Source: Brevundimonas aveniformis DSM 17977 (GTDB taxonomy: Bacteria > Pseudomonadota > Alphaproteobacteria > Caulobacterales > Caulobacteraceae). Taken from it: 64,000 nucleotides of DNA. Shown here piece after piece: positions 1-10,338 of this stretch. The notes beneath the pieces were generated by a model, which saw nothing but the letters and a program-made list of their open reading frames with translations, did no database searches and was not told the DNA's origin. A program made the position numbers and the translations under genes. Numbering within the stretch: position 1 is the first letter of the stretch; each line of letters begins with the position of its first letter. Where the stretch lies: assembly GCF_000428765.1 (NCBI RefSeq), contig NZ_KE386797.1, forward strand, positions 171,449 through 235,448. The letters are read 5' to 3'.

Positions 1-75
1 GGTCGATGATCCTCCCCGGCTTACGGGCGAGGATCAGGCCTCGACAACCGCTGAAATCAGCGCGAACCTGCGGGG

Positions 76-405
76 ATGACCCACGCGCCCTCTCCCGCCT
101 CCAGTGACCGTTTCAAGAGCTTTTCAGAGTTCTATCCGTACTACATCCACGAGCATTCCAACCAGATCTGTCGGCGCATTCACATCGTCGGCTCGGCGCT
201 GGTTCTGGTGATCCTGGCGACCGCGATCATCACTCGAAACGCCTGGTGGTTGCTGGCCATGCCGGTTGTCGGTTACGGTTTCGCCTGGGTGGGGCATTTT
301 GTGTTCGAGAAGAACAGGCCGGCGACCTTCAAATATCCCCTGTGGAGCCTGATGGGGGATTGGCGGATGTTCTTCGAGACGGTGAGCGGCAAGCGCCGCT
401 TCTAG
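76..405 (+). CDS. DUF962 / Mpo1-like small membrane protein
   Basis: A 109-residue integral membrane protein of the DUF962 (Mpo1-like) family, of normal length. Two hydrophobic segments lie at about residues 37-53 and 57-75. The polar family signatures are visible: YYIHEHSNQICRRIHIVG near residues 22-39 and GHFVFEKNRPATF near 73-85. The yeast member Mpo1 is an ER dioxygenase of 2-hydroxy fatty acids; that activity is not established for bacterial members, so function here is open. The ATG follows a GCGGGG stretch. The next gene starts 9 bp after the stop, so the two are probably co-transcribed. The 75 bp before it hold no recognisable gene. Confidence 0.8.
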   Translation: MTHAPSPASSDRFKSFSEFYPYYIHEHSNQICRRIHIVGSALVLVILATAIITRNAWWLLAMPVVGYGFAWVGHFVFEKNRPATFKYPLWSLMGDWRMFFETVSGKRRF

Positions 406-414
406 GAGGCCCTC

Positions 415-1047
415 ATGCTTGAGAACCTGCCGGCCAGCCTACCCTCTGGCGATGTGATTCAAACCTGGGTGCTACCCGCGCTGCTGGGCCTGGGCCTGGC
501 GGCGGCGTCGGGCCTGCGGATCTTCATCCCCATGCTGATGGCAGCCCTGGCGGCCAAGTTCCATCTGTTCGGCATCGAACTGAATGAGAGCATGGCCTGG
601 ATGACCTCCAACACCGCCATTGCCGCGCTCGGCCTGGCGACGGTGCTCGAGGTGGTGGCCGACAAGATCCCGCTGCTCGACAATGCGCTGCACGCCGTCG
701 GCATCATCGCACGGCCGATCGCCGGGGCCATTGTCGCCGGCTCGATGTTCGCCGGACTGGACCCGACCGCGGCGGCGGTGGCCGGCATCATCGTCGGGGC
801 CCCCACGGCGCTGGCCTTCGGTGCGGCGCAAGGGGGGACCCGTGCGGCCTCAACCGCGACCACCGGCGGGATGGCCAACCCGTTCCTGTCCTTTTTCGAA
901 GACCTGCTCAGCATCGGCACGGTGCTGTTGGCCTTTATCATGCCGGTGCTGATCCCGGTGGCGCTGTTGCTGATCTTCTGGGGCGTCTGGAAGGTCTACC
1001 ACCGCTGGCAGCGGGGCCGCGCCAACGCCATCGAACCGGCGCGTTAG
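415..1047 (+). CDS. DUF4126 membrane protein
   Basis: A 210-residue multi-spanning membrane protein matching the DUF4126 family. The N-terminal part has the family's LGLGLAAASGLRIFIP stretch (about residues 24-39), and glycine/alanine-rich hydrophobic helices follow to about residue 193, ending in a basic tail. The ADKIPLLDNALHAVG segment near residue 82 is also typical. No enzymatic motif is visible and the family function is unknown to me. The start is an ATG with an AGGAGG-like sequence (TAGGAGGCCCTC) just upstream, which supports it strongly. It lies 9 bp after the DUF962 gene and is likely in the same operon. Confidence 0.8.
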   Translation: MLENLPASLPSGDVIQTWVLPALLGLGLAAASGLRIFIPMLMAALAAKFHLFGIELNESMAWMTSNTAIAALGLATVLEVVADKIPLLDNALHAVGIIARPIAGAIVAGSMFAGLDPTAAAVAGIIVGAPTALAFGAAQGGTRAASTATTGGMANPFLSFFEDLLSIGTVLLAFIMPVLIPVALLLIFWGVWKVYHRWQRGRANAIEPAR

Positions 1048-1126
1048 TCCCCGAGGCGAGGGAAACTCGCCGCTGGCGCGTAGATAGTTCGGGGGGTCGG
1101 CGCCCCAAGGCGGTCGCCGGCTTCAA

Positions 1127-3478
<2,352 letters not shown>

Positions 3479-3479
3479 G

Positions 3480-4982
3480 CTAGACCTCGAACCGGACGCC
3501 CTGGGCCAGGGGCAGGCTGTCGGAGAAGTTCACCGTCTGGGTCTGGCGGCGCATATAGGCCTTCCAGGCGTCCGAGCCGCTCTCGCGCCCGCCGCCGGTG
3601 TCTTTCTCACCGCCGAAGGCCCCGCCGATCTCGGCCCCCGACGGGCCGATGTTGACGTTGGCGATGCCGCAGTCCGATCCCCAGGCCGACAGGAAGCCTT
3701 CGGAGTCCCGCACCGAGCCGGTGAAGATGCAGGAGCTCAAGCCCTGCGGCACGGCGTTCTGAAGGGCGATCGCCGCCTCCAGATCGGTGTAGGTCATCAC
3801 ATAGAGGATCGGCGCGAACGTCTCGTGCTGGACGACCGCGCTCTGACCCGGCATCCGCACGATGGCCGGGCTGACATAGACCCCCGCCCGGTCGAGCCGC
3901 TCGCCACCGATCAGCACCTCGCCGCCCTCGGCCCGCGCCTGGTCCAAGGCCGCCATACAGCCCTGGCCCGATGCCTCGTCGATCAATGGCCCAACCAGGG
4001 TGCCGGCCTCGCGCGGATCACCGATGGGGAGGGTGTCAAAGGCCTTGACCAGCCGTGCGATCAGTCGCTCGGCTACATCCTCATGGACAATCAGGCGGCG
4101 CAGGGTGGTGCACCGCTGGCCCGCCGTACCGACCGCCGAGAAGCAGATCGCCCGCACCGCCAGCTCCAGATCCGCCGAGGGCGTGACGATCATGGCATTG
4201 TTACCGCCCAACTCGAGCAGAGATCGCCCCAGCCGCGCGGCGACGACTTGGGCCACCTGTTTGCCCATCCGCGTCGATCCGGTAGCGGAGATCAGCGGCA
4301 CGCGTGGGTCACTCGCCAGCGCCTCACCCAATTCACGTTCCCCGATCAGCACCTGGCTGAGGTTGGCCGGAGCCTCGGTCCCGAACCGGGCGACTGCCCG
4401 CTCAAAGACCGCCTGCACCGCCAGGGCGGTCAGCGGGGTTTTCTCCGACGGCTTCCAGATCACAGGATTGCCGCAGATCAGCGCCAGAGCCGCGTTCCAC
4501 GCCCAGACCGCCACCGGAAAATTGAACGCCGTAATGATACCGACCGGTCCCAGCGGTTGCCAGGTTTCGCGCATGTGATGGCCGGGTCGCTCGCTCGGCA
4601 GGGTAAGGCCGTAAAGCTGTCGGCTCAGGCCGGTGGCGAAATCGCAGATGTCGATCATCTCCTGGACCTCGCCCAGGCCCTCGGACACCACCTTGCCGGC
4701 CTCCAGGGTGACCAGCATGGCCAGATCATTTTTGGCGACCCTCAGAACCTCACCCAGCAGCCGGACCAGTTCGCCGCGGCGCGGGGCCGGTACCCGCCGC
4801 CAGGCGTCAAAGGCCACCCCTGCCCGTCCCACAGCCTCCGCTGCATCGGCTGTAGATTGCACGGCCAGGCGTGCCAGCTCAGCCCCATCAATCGGCGAGC
4901 TGACCGCCAGCGACCCATCGGAGAACGTAACCCCGAGTGCGTTGAGGATACGGGTGGCTTCGGCGTTGGGGCTTTGCGTCAT
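3480..4982 (-). CDS. amaB: Aldehyde dehydrogenase, ALDH7 / alpha-aminoadipic semialdehyde (piperideine-6-carboxylate) dehydrogenase type
   Basis: A 500-residue NAD(P)-dependent aldehyde dehydrogenase. The ALDH core is complete: ITAFNFPVAVWAWN near the N-terminal third, GNPVIWKPSEKTP, the cofactor-loop ISATGSTRMGK, the general-base Glu in LLELGGNNAMIV, and the catalytic Cys in GTAGQRCTTLRRL. The C-terminal GGEKDTGGGRESGSDAWK and the TLRRL context are characteristic of the ALDH7 (antiquitin) subgroup, which oxidises alpha-aminoadipic semialdehyde in lysine breakdown. The reading frame runs open to 5219, but the extra N-terminus overlaps the divergent gene and looks non-coding, so the ATG at 4982 (MTQSPN) is chosen. 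No other lysine catabolism genes are nearby; exact substrate is inferred. Confidence 0.88.
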   Translation of the reverse strand: MTQSPNAEATRILNALGVTFSDGSLAVSSPIDGAELARLAVQSTADAAEAVGRAGVAFDAWRRVPAPRRGELVRLLGEVLRVAKNDLAMLVTLEAGKVVSEGLGEVQEMIDICDFATGLSRQLYGLTLPSERPGHHMRETWQPLGPVGIITAFNFPVAVWAWNAALALICGNPVIWKPSEKTPLTALAVQAVFERAVARFGTEAPANLSQVLIGERELGEALASDPRVPLISATGSTRMGKQVAQVVAARLGRSLLELGGNNAMIVTPSADLELAVRAICFSAVGTAGQRCTTLRRLIVHEDVAERLIARLVKAFDTLPIGDPREAGTLVGPLIDEASGQGCMAALDQARAEGGEVLIGGERLDRAGVYVSPAIVRMPGQSAVVQHETFAPILYVMTYTDLEAAIALQNAVPQGLSSCIFTGSVRDSEGFLSAWGSDCGIANVNIGPSGAEIGGAFGGEKDTGGGRESGSDAWKAYMRRQTQTVNFSDSLPLAQGVRFEV

Positions 4983-5124
4983 GGGCGCGGCATAGCCTCG
5001 CTTGCCCCCGCGCGCCAGCCTTCGGCCCGGCTCGGCACCCTTAACGCCCCCTTCACTGCGTCGCTCAACGGTCGAGCAAGGCCTCGCGGCTAGGCTGCGA
5101 TGTCCACTCCAGAAAGGAGCTCCC

Positions 5125-5700
5125 ATGGCACGCGCCCAGTTCCAATCCGGCCAGAAGGTCTGGGTCGAATGCGTCGGTGCATGGGCCAAGATTGAGCGCA
5201 TCAATCCGGTCTGGGCCAAGGGCTTCGACGAGCCCGTGCGGGTGACCTACGACGTTGGGCTGGGCCGCGAGTTTCTCGCTCACGAACTGGCGGCCCCCGA
5301 AGAGGACCCCACCGCCGAGGGCGGACTGGGACAGTGGCGGATGATGCGTGCCCGTAACAAATGGCAAGCCGCCGAAGATGTCCCGCACCACCCCTTTCCG
5401 GGAACCTACCCTGTGATCGTGACCGATTCCGCCGACTGGGGGGGCTGGCGTGTGCCCGGGGCCGAGTATGATCGCGACCCACACCGCATCGAGATGCAGG
5501 CGCGGGCCATTGCCGCGACGCCCCAATTGCTGGCCCTAGCCGAACAACTGCTGATCAGCGTCGATCAGAGCGGCGGCGACGCACCGCCGGAACTGGTACA
5601 CCTCGCCGGCCAGGCTCATGCCGTTCTGCGGCAGATCACTGAGGTCTTGGCCGCGCCGACCGTGCGACGCCAAACGAACGAATCCAGCAACGCGGCCTAA
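5125..5700 (+). CDS. Conserved-looking hypothetical protein
   Basis: A 191-residue soluble protein that I do not recognise. It begins with a compact basic/aromatic segment (QFQSGQKVWVECVGAWAKIE), continues with a Trp-rich middle (WRMMRARNKWQ; SADWGGWRVPGAEYDRDPHRIE, in parts) and ends in a helical region rich in Leu/Ala. There is no signal peptide or membrane helix. The ATG at 5125 is preceded by AAAGGAGC at ideal spacing; the open frame extends upstream to 5002 but without support. It is divergent from the aldehyde dehydrogenase and sits just before pleC. Codon use is like its neighbours, so it is very likely a real gene. Confidence 0.7.
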   Translation: MARAQFQSGQKVWVECVGAWAKIERINPVWAKGFDEPVRVTYDVGLGREFLAHELAAPEEDPTAEGGLGQWRMMRARNKWQAAEDVPHHPFPGTYPVIVTDSADWGGWRVPGAEYDRDPHRIEMQARAIAATPQLLALAEQLLISVDQSGGDAPPELVHLAGQAHAVLRQITEVLAAPTVRRQTNESSNAA

Positions 5701-5768
5701 ACGCCCTCGCGCGAATCCCTGACGCTGGTTAGGATTCCTCCTTGCGGGCGAATCAAAGGGAGCGGCGC

Positions 5769-8240
5769 GTGCAGCGTCCCGACCGAAGGGGAAATCAACC
5801 AGGACGCCGAACCGGCGACGGCAGAGGCCGCGCCGGCCCCGCGCTGATGCCTGTCTGGTTGCGGATCGGTGTGCTGATCGCAGCCCTGTTGCTCGCGGCC
5901 TACTCAGCTGTCTATGCCCGCGAAATCCTCGACAGACCGCGTTCGGATGCAGCGGAGGCTTCCCGGGCCCTGGTCGAAAGCGCGAATGATCGTGCCGTTA
6001 CCCTGGAAACCAGCGTCGGCCGCGCCGCTGCTGGGCTCCTCGCCGCCGGCCATGATGTGACGGAAACCCAGAACCCGCTGGATCTGGCCGAACACGCCCA
6101 GGAAGTCGCCGGCGAACACGCTGTTTCGATGGCGGTCCTCGGCCCTGCCGGAGAGGTCATCGCCGTGACCGGCCAGGGCGGGCCTGCTCCGTTTGCCAAC
6201 GCACGCAGCGAAGAGGTGCGCCAGACCGCCTGGCGCACCGGCCCCGACGGTCAGATCATCCTGCTGCGGCGAATCTCACCCGATCGGGTGATGGCCGCCC
6301 TCATTCGGGCATCGGGCGACGATCAGTCCGATTCCAGCGCGATCAGAATTCTGGCCACCCTGGACGGAACCGTTTTGGCCACGCAAGGCATGGAACCGGT
6401 CAGCTCTCTGGAAAACAGCCTCGATCTCGACCCGGCGACCGTCGCGGCGGCGGCTGAAGATGGACGCGTCCTTGCGGGTCGTCACAATGGCGTCGAGCTC
6501 GGGGTCGCCGTTGCCCGCGTCGGCGAGACGGATCTGTTGGTTCTCGTCGGGAACGACGAGGCATTAGGATCGACCTCGATGGAATCCCTGCTCGGCAGCA
6601 GCTGGATTCTGCTCGGGCCCTTGGCGCTCGGAGCCTTACTGACCGTCCTGCTGCTCTGGCAGGGTGGACGCGCGCGCAACCTCCAGGCTGCAACCGAGCG
6701 CCGCTTTATGATGGCGGTGGAGGCTGCGCGATGCGGCGTCTGGGAGTGGGACCTGAATCAGGATCGCGTCCAGCTGTCCGATCAAATGGCAGCCATGCTG
6801 GGCTGGACCCAAGGCCCGGTCGCGACCGGCGATGACATCCTGGGGCTACTGACCGAGGACCACCAGCAATCCCTGCTGCATGCACTGAAACAGGCCGCGG
6901 CCTACGGACAGTTCGAGGCCACCTTCCGCATCGTTCACGGCCAGCGCCGCGCACGCTGGATCGAAGTGCGCGGCCAGGCGTCCGGCCCGCGTCAGCCGCA
7001 CGGCTATGATCAGCTGGTGGGGGTCGGTATCGACGTTACCGACGAGCGGCGCTCCAAGGCCCGCGCCGTGGCCGCAGAGAACCGGCTGCGCGACGCCATC
7101 GACAGCGTCTCGGACGCCTTTGTGCTGTTCGATCGCCAGGACCGTCTGATCCTGTGCAACTACGCCTTCGCCGACACCTTTGGCATTGCCGAACGGGCGC
7201 TCAAGGCCGGGGCCCACAAGGACGAACTGATGAAGATCGGTTCGCTCGCCATCAAAACACAGGGGCCGGCCCAAGATGGCCGTGCCGGTGTGCGGGAGTT
7301 CGAGCTGCACGACGGACGTTGGCTGCAGATCAGCGAACGCCGAACGGCTGACGGCGGAGTTGTGATGACAGCAGCCGACATCACCGCGGTCAAACGTCAG
7401 GAAGCGATGCGCGCGCGCAACGAGGCTGAGCTGGAGAAGCTGGTCGAGCAGCTTGAAACCAACCAGGTCGAACTGTCTGAACTGGCTCGCAAGTATGAAG
7501 TCGCCAAAACCCGGGCTGAGGCGGCCAACCAGGCCAAGTCAGAGTTCCTGGCGAATATGAGCCACGAGCTGCGCACCCCGCTCAATGCCATCAACGGCTT
7601 TTCTGAAATCATGGCGGGAGAGATGTTCGGCCCCTTGGGCGATGCTCGCTACAAGGAATACTGCCAGGACATTCTCAACTCGGGCCAGCACCTGCTGGCG
7701 CTGATCAACGACGTGCTCGACATGGCCAAGATCGAGGCCGGCAAAATGCAGATGCACTACGAGCGCCTGGAACTCGCCGATCTTTGCGAAGACGGAATTC
7801 GCCTGATGCGCGGGCGTGCCGAGGAATCCGAAATCCAGTTGATCAGCGACATCGGCCCGGACACCGTGGTCCAGGCTGACTACCGTGCCCTGAAACAGAT
7901 TCTGCTGAACCTGCTGTCCAACGCGATCAAGTTCACGCCACGCGGCGGTCGTGTCGCGATCAAGGCCGGCGTCGAAGGCGGTTGGGCCTTCCTCAGTGTG
8001 TCGGACAACGGCATCGGCATTTCCGCCGAAGATCTGCCGCGACTGGCTCAGCCGTTCGAGCAGGTCGAGACGAAGCACGCGCGCGCGACGCAGGGAACGG
8101 GCCTGGGCCTTGCCCTCACCAAGTCGCTGATCGAGATGCACCAGGGCCGGTTCGAACTCACCAGCCAGCCGGGTGAAGGCACCACGGCCACCGTCATCCT
8201 GCCGGTCAGCCAGAAGTCACATCAGGCAGAGGCCGCCTAA
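5769..8240 (+). CDS. pleC: PleC-type membrane sensor histidine kinase/phosphatase
   Basis: About 823 residues. An N-terminal membrane helix (about 28-46), an extracytoplasmic region to about 285, and a second helix (about 286-306) are followed by two PAS-like domains (about 320-430 and 445-545), a short coiled coil and a kinase core. The phosphorylated His lies near residue 599 in [20 protein letters not shown]. It is followed by [14 protein letters not shown] and [20 protein letters not shown], then N (LLSNAIKFT), G1 (DNGIGI) and G2 (GTGLGLAL) boxes. This pattern and length match Caulobacter PleC, which controls DivK and PleD phosphorylation at the cell poles. GTG 5769 is preferred over TTG 5742 because AAAGGGA lies 8 bp upstream of it. 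Other PAS kinases share the core, so identity is probable rather than proven. Confidence 0.8.
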   Translation: MQRPDRRGNQPGRRTGDGRGRAGPALMPVWLRIGVLIAALLLAAYSAVYAREILDRPRSDAAEASRALVESANDRAVTLETSVGRAAAGLLAAGHDVTETQNPLDLAEHAQEVAGEHAVSMAVLGPAGEVIAVTGQGGPAPFANARSEEVRQTAWRTGPDGQIILLRRISPDRVMAALIRASGDDQSDSSAIRILATLDGTVLATQGMEPVSSLENSLDLDPATVAAAAEDGRVLAGRHNGVELGVAVARVGETDLLVLVGNDEALGSTSMESLLGSSWILLGPLALGALLTVLLLWQGGRARNLQAATERRFMMAVEAARCGVWEWDLNQDRVQLSDQMAAMLGWTQGPVATGDDILGLLTEDHQQSLLHALKQAAAYGQFEATFRIVHGQRRARWIEVRGQASGPRQPHGYDQLVGVGIDVTDERRSKARAVAAENRLRDAIDSVSDAFVLFDRQDRLILCNYAFADTFGIAERALKAGAHKDELMKIGSLAIKTQGPAQDGRAGVREFELHDGRWLQISERRTADGGVVMTAADITAVKRQEAMRARNEAELEKLVEQLETNQVELSELARKYEVAKTRAEAANQAKSEFLANMSHELRTPLNAINGFSEIMAGEMFGPLGDARYKEYCQDILNSGQHLLALINDVLDMAKIEAGKMQMHYERLELADLCEDGIRLMRGRAEESEIQLISDIGPDTVVQADYRALKQILLNLLSNAIKFTPRGGRVAIKAGVEGGWAFLSVSDNGIGISAEDLPRLAQPFEQVETKHARATQGTGLGLALTKSLIEMHQGRFELTSQPGEGTTATVILPVSQKSHQAEAA

Positions 8241-8719
8241 CGCTCTGGCCGCGCCCGACGCTCGGGGCCACGACGACCCTCCCGTCCACGACGCGCCAGA
8301 GACGGGGCCAGACGTTCACGATCCGCCTGATCCAGCTGCCCCATCAGGTCCAGCAAGGACCCCTCCAGACGCGTCCGGCCCTCAGCCTCGGCCGAGCGGG
8401 ATTGGGCCAGCGCCGCCTCAACGGCAGGCCGATCAAACGTTTCCGCGCCGGCCAGGGCGATGGCTTCCGCGCGGAAACGGCGCGCCGTATTGAAATCCTC
8501 TCGCGCCGCCAGACCCGACTCTCGCAGGGTCCGTTCGGCTTCGGCACGGTCCGCCTCATCGAGCGACTGCACCAGCTCGATGACCGGCGGACGCTCGCGG
8601 TTGGGCCTGTGATCCAATCCACGGACCCCCATGATCAGGCCTCCGGCAACCGCGCCGATGACAAAGATATTCAGCGCCAGGGATATCCCCAGTGCGACCT
8701 TCAATCCGCGATCCGTCAT
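8237..8719 (-). CDS. Periplasmic heavy-metal-sensor-like (CnrX/CpxP-type) protein
   Basis: A 160-residue protein with one N-terminal membrane anchor (about residues 8-30, LGISLALNIFVIGAVAGGL) followed by a long, charged, helical segment rich in Glu, Arg and Ala. This is the layout of CnrX/CpxP-like 'periplasmic heavy-metal sensor' proteins, which form helical hooks in the periplasm. No metal-binding His/Met cluster typical of CnrX is obvious. Its start overlaps the stop of the anti-sigma-like gene by 4 bp, so it is the last gene of an ECF sigma operon and may help sense the stress. Its 3' end overlaps the convergent pleC by 4 bp. Confidence 0.65.
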   Translation of the reverse strand: MTDRGLKVALGISLALNIFVIGAVAGGLIMGVRGLDHRPNRERPPVIELVQSLDEADRAEAERTLRESGLAAREDFNTARRFRAEAIALAGAETFDRPAVEAALAQSRSAEAEGRTRLEGSLLDLMGQLDQADRERLAPSLARRGREGRRGPERRARPER

Positions 8720-9114
8720 CCGAAATACTCCGCCTCGTCCACGCTCCAGGTCGTGGCCTGATCCAGGGCATCATAGGCCTGATTGGTCAGTTGAACCTGC
8801 TGGCCCCACGACAGGCCCAGCACCAATCCCGCCGCTGCGGCTACCGCCCAGCCCGCGCCTGACGCCCAGCCAAAGGTCCGGTTGGGACGCGGGGCCGCCT
8901 TCAGCACACGGTGGGCCAACAGATCCGAAGGCACCGGGTCTAGGGCCGCATCCAGCCAGGCATCCAGTTCCGCCGCGGACGCCAGCATGGCGCGCGCCGC
9001 CTCACTGTGGGCGACCAGATGCTCTGCCGCCGCACGCTCTTGTTCGGGCCAATGGCGCGGGTTCGCTCCATAGGCCTCGATGATCTGCTCAAACCGCTCC
9101 AGCCCCACGGTCAT
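8716..9114 (-). CDS. Probable membrane anti-sigma factor
   Basis: A 132-residue protein with a single hydrophobic segment at about 85-103 (AGWAVAAAAGLVLGLSWG) and a cytosolic N-terminal part, so the topology suits a small anti-sigma factor. The N-terminal region (about 1-60) is helical and acidic. No zinc-binding HxxxCxxC motif is visible, so it is not a ZAS-type anti-sigma. The call rests on position: it overlaps the ECF sigma gene upstream by 4 bp and the sensor-like gene downstream by 4 bp, the usual sigma/anti-sigma arrangement. Without that context it would be a hypothetical membrane protein. Confidence 0.6.
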   Translation of the reverse strand: MTVGLERFEQIIEAYGANPRHWPEQERAAAEHLVAHSEAARAMLASAAELDAWLDAALDPVPSDLLAHRVLKAAPRPNRTFGWASGAGWAVAAAAGLVLGLSWGQQVQLTNQAYDALDQATTWSVDEAEYFG

Positions 9115-9668
9115 CGCCCTATCCTTTCCGGTGCGAGATCAGACAGGGCCGTCCTCAGGCCCCGGCGTCCTCGCGCCAACAAACTCTCCAGCGCCTCGAC
9201 GCTGACACTCATCAATTCTGCCGCCTCGGTTTGCGACAATTCCTGAAAATGGCAGAGGACGACGGCCTCCCTCTGTCGTTCCGGCAGAGCGGCCAGGGCC
9301 GCTTGCACCTGTCGGGACTGATCGCGATCGATCCACCCCTGATCCGGTGAAGGCCCGTCGTCGACCTGCTCGGGCAGGGTGTCGCTGAGAACCTCGCGAC
9401 GACGACGCAGCCGGTCGTAGCACAGGTTGATGGCGACCCTGTGCAGCCAGGTATCGAACCGGGCTGCTCCGGGCTGCCATGCCGGAGCCTGTTTCCAGGC
9501 CCGCAGCATGGCTTCCTGGGCCACGTCCTCGGCGGCTTGCAGATCTCCGAGCATTCGATAGGCCAGGCGGACCATACGGGGCAGCTTGCCGGCAACGAGC
9601 GCGCGCGCGGCCGCAGCATCGCCACGCCCTACCCGCAGAACCAGATCTTCGTCCGGATCGTTCGTCAC
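9111..9668 (-). CDS. ECF-family RNA polymerase sigma factor
   Basis: About 185 residues with the two ECF domains. Region 2 includes VRLAYRMLGDLQAAEDVAQE, then AMLRAWK and FDTWLHRVAINLCYDRLRRR. Region 4 includes ALAALPERQREAVVLCHF and the helix-turn-helix ELSQTEAAELMSVSVEALE with the closing LLARGRRGLR. It would direct RNA polymerase to stress or surface-response promoters. GTG 9668 is chosen because the conserved protein starts there; a TTG at 9692 is also in frame. It heads a translationally coupled set with an anti-sigma-like and a periplasmic-sensor-like gene, so autoregulation is likely. The EF-hand gene upstream may be a target. Confidence 0.88.
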   Translation of the reverse strand: MTNDPDEDLVLRVGRGDAAAARALVAGKLPRMVRLAYRMLGDLQAAEDVAQEAMLRAWKQAPAWQPGAARFDTWLHRVAINLCYDRLRRRREVLSDTLPEQVDDGPSPDQGWIDRDQSRQVQAALAALPERQREAVVLCHFQELSQTEAAELMSVSVEALESLLARGRRGLRTALSDLAPERIGR

Positions 9669-9734
9669 CAGCGACCAGCCACTCCACGTCAACCTGGACG
9701 CCCAAAGCCCGCAGACCCGCGCCCGTCATCGATC

Positions 9735-10286
9735 CTACTCGCTCCGGGCGCCCCGGCCACGACCGCGACGCTCCTGACGATCTTCCTGGGTCAGGAAGCC
9801 ATCATTGTTGCTGTCCATACGCGCGAAGCGGGCCTCAGCACGGGACTGGGCTTCGGCGCGCGTCACGCCGTCGGCCATCATCTCGCCGCCGCCGCCGCGA
9901 TGTCCGCGACCGCCACGGCCCCAGCCATGACGACCACCGCCGCGCCCGCCGCGTTCAGCATCACCACCACGTTGCGGCCGCGCATCGAATTCCGCGCGCG
10001 AGATCGAGCCGTCGCCGTTGGCATCCATGCGCGCAAACATCTGGTCGCGGCGCTCGCTGCGACGCGCCTCCATGCCGGCTCGAACTTCGTCGGCAGTCAG
10101 GGTGCCGTCGCGATTGGCATCGCCGTTGTCAAACCGTTGCACGGCACCGGCCACAAACTCAGCCTGGCTGATGCGGCCATCGCCATCGCTATCCGCTGCG
10201 CGCGGGCCGCGCTGGCCGTCCTGGGCCATGGCCACGCCGCCGATCGAAAGGGCGGCCAGGCCGCCGATCAAAAGGGTTTTCATCAT
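9735..10286 (-). CDS. Secreted EF-hand protein
   Basis: A 183-residue exported protein. A signal peptide is clear (MMKTLLIGGLAALSIGGVAM, cleavage near AQDG). Four EF-hand-like calcium loops follow: DSDGDGRISQAEF, DANRDGTLTADE, DANGDGSISRAEF and DSNNDGFLTQED. A Gly/Arg-rich stretch lies between the third and fourth loops. It is probably a periplasmic calcium-binding protein. ATG 10286 is preceded by GGAGA. The longer open frame upstream overlaps glnE and is rejected. It lies between glnE and the ECF sigma operon on the same strand; similar EF-hand genes often accompany such sigma factors, but a regulatory link here is inference. Confidence 0.82.
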   Translation of the reverse strand: MMKTLLIGGLAALSIGGVAMAQDGQRGPRAADSDGDGRISQAEFVAGAVQRFDNGDANRDGTLTADEVRAGMEARRSERRDQMFARMDANGDGSISRAEFDARPQRGGDAERGGRGGGRHGWGRGGRGHRGGGGEMMADGVTRAEAQSRAEARFARMDSNNDGFLTQEDRQERRGRGRGARSE

Positions 10287-10338
10287 GTGTCTCCAACAAG
10301 CCGGGCAGGCCGGCGATGAAGGTGAAACGCGCGGCCGG

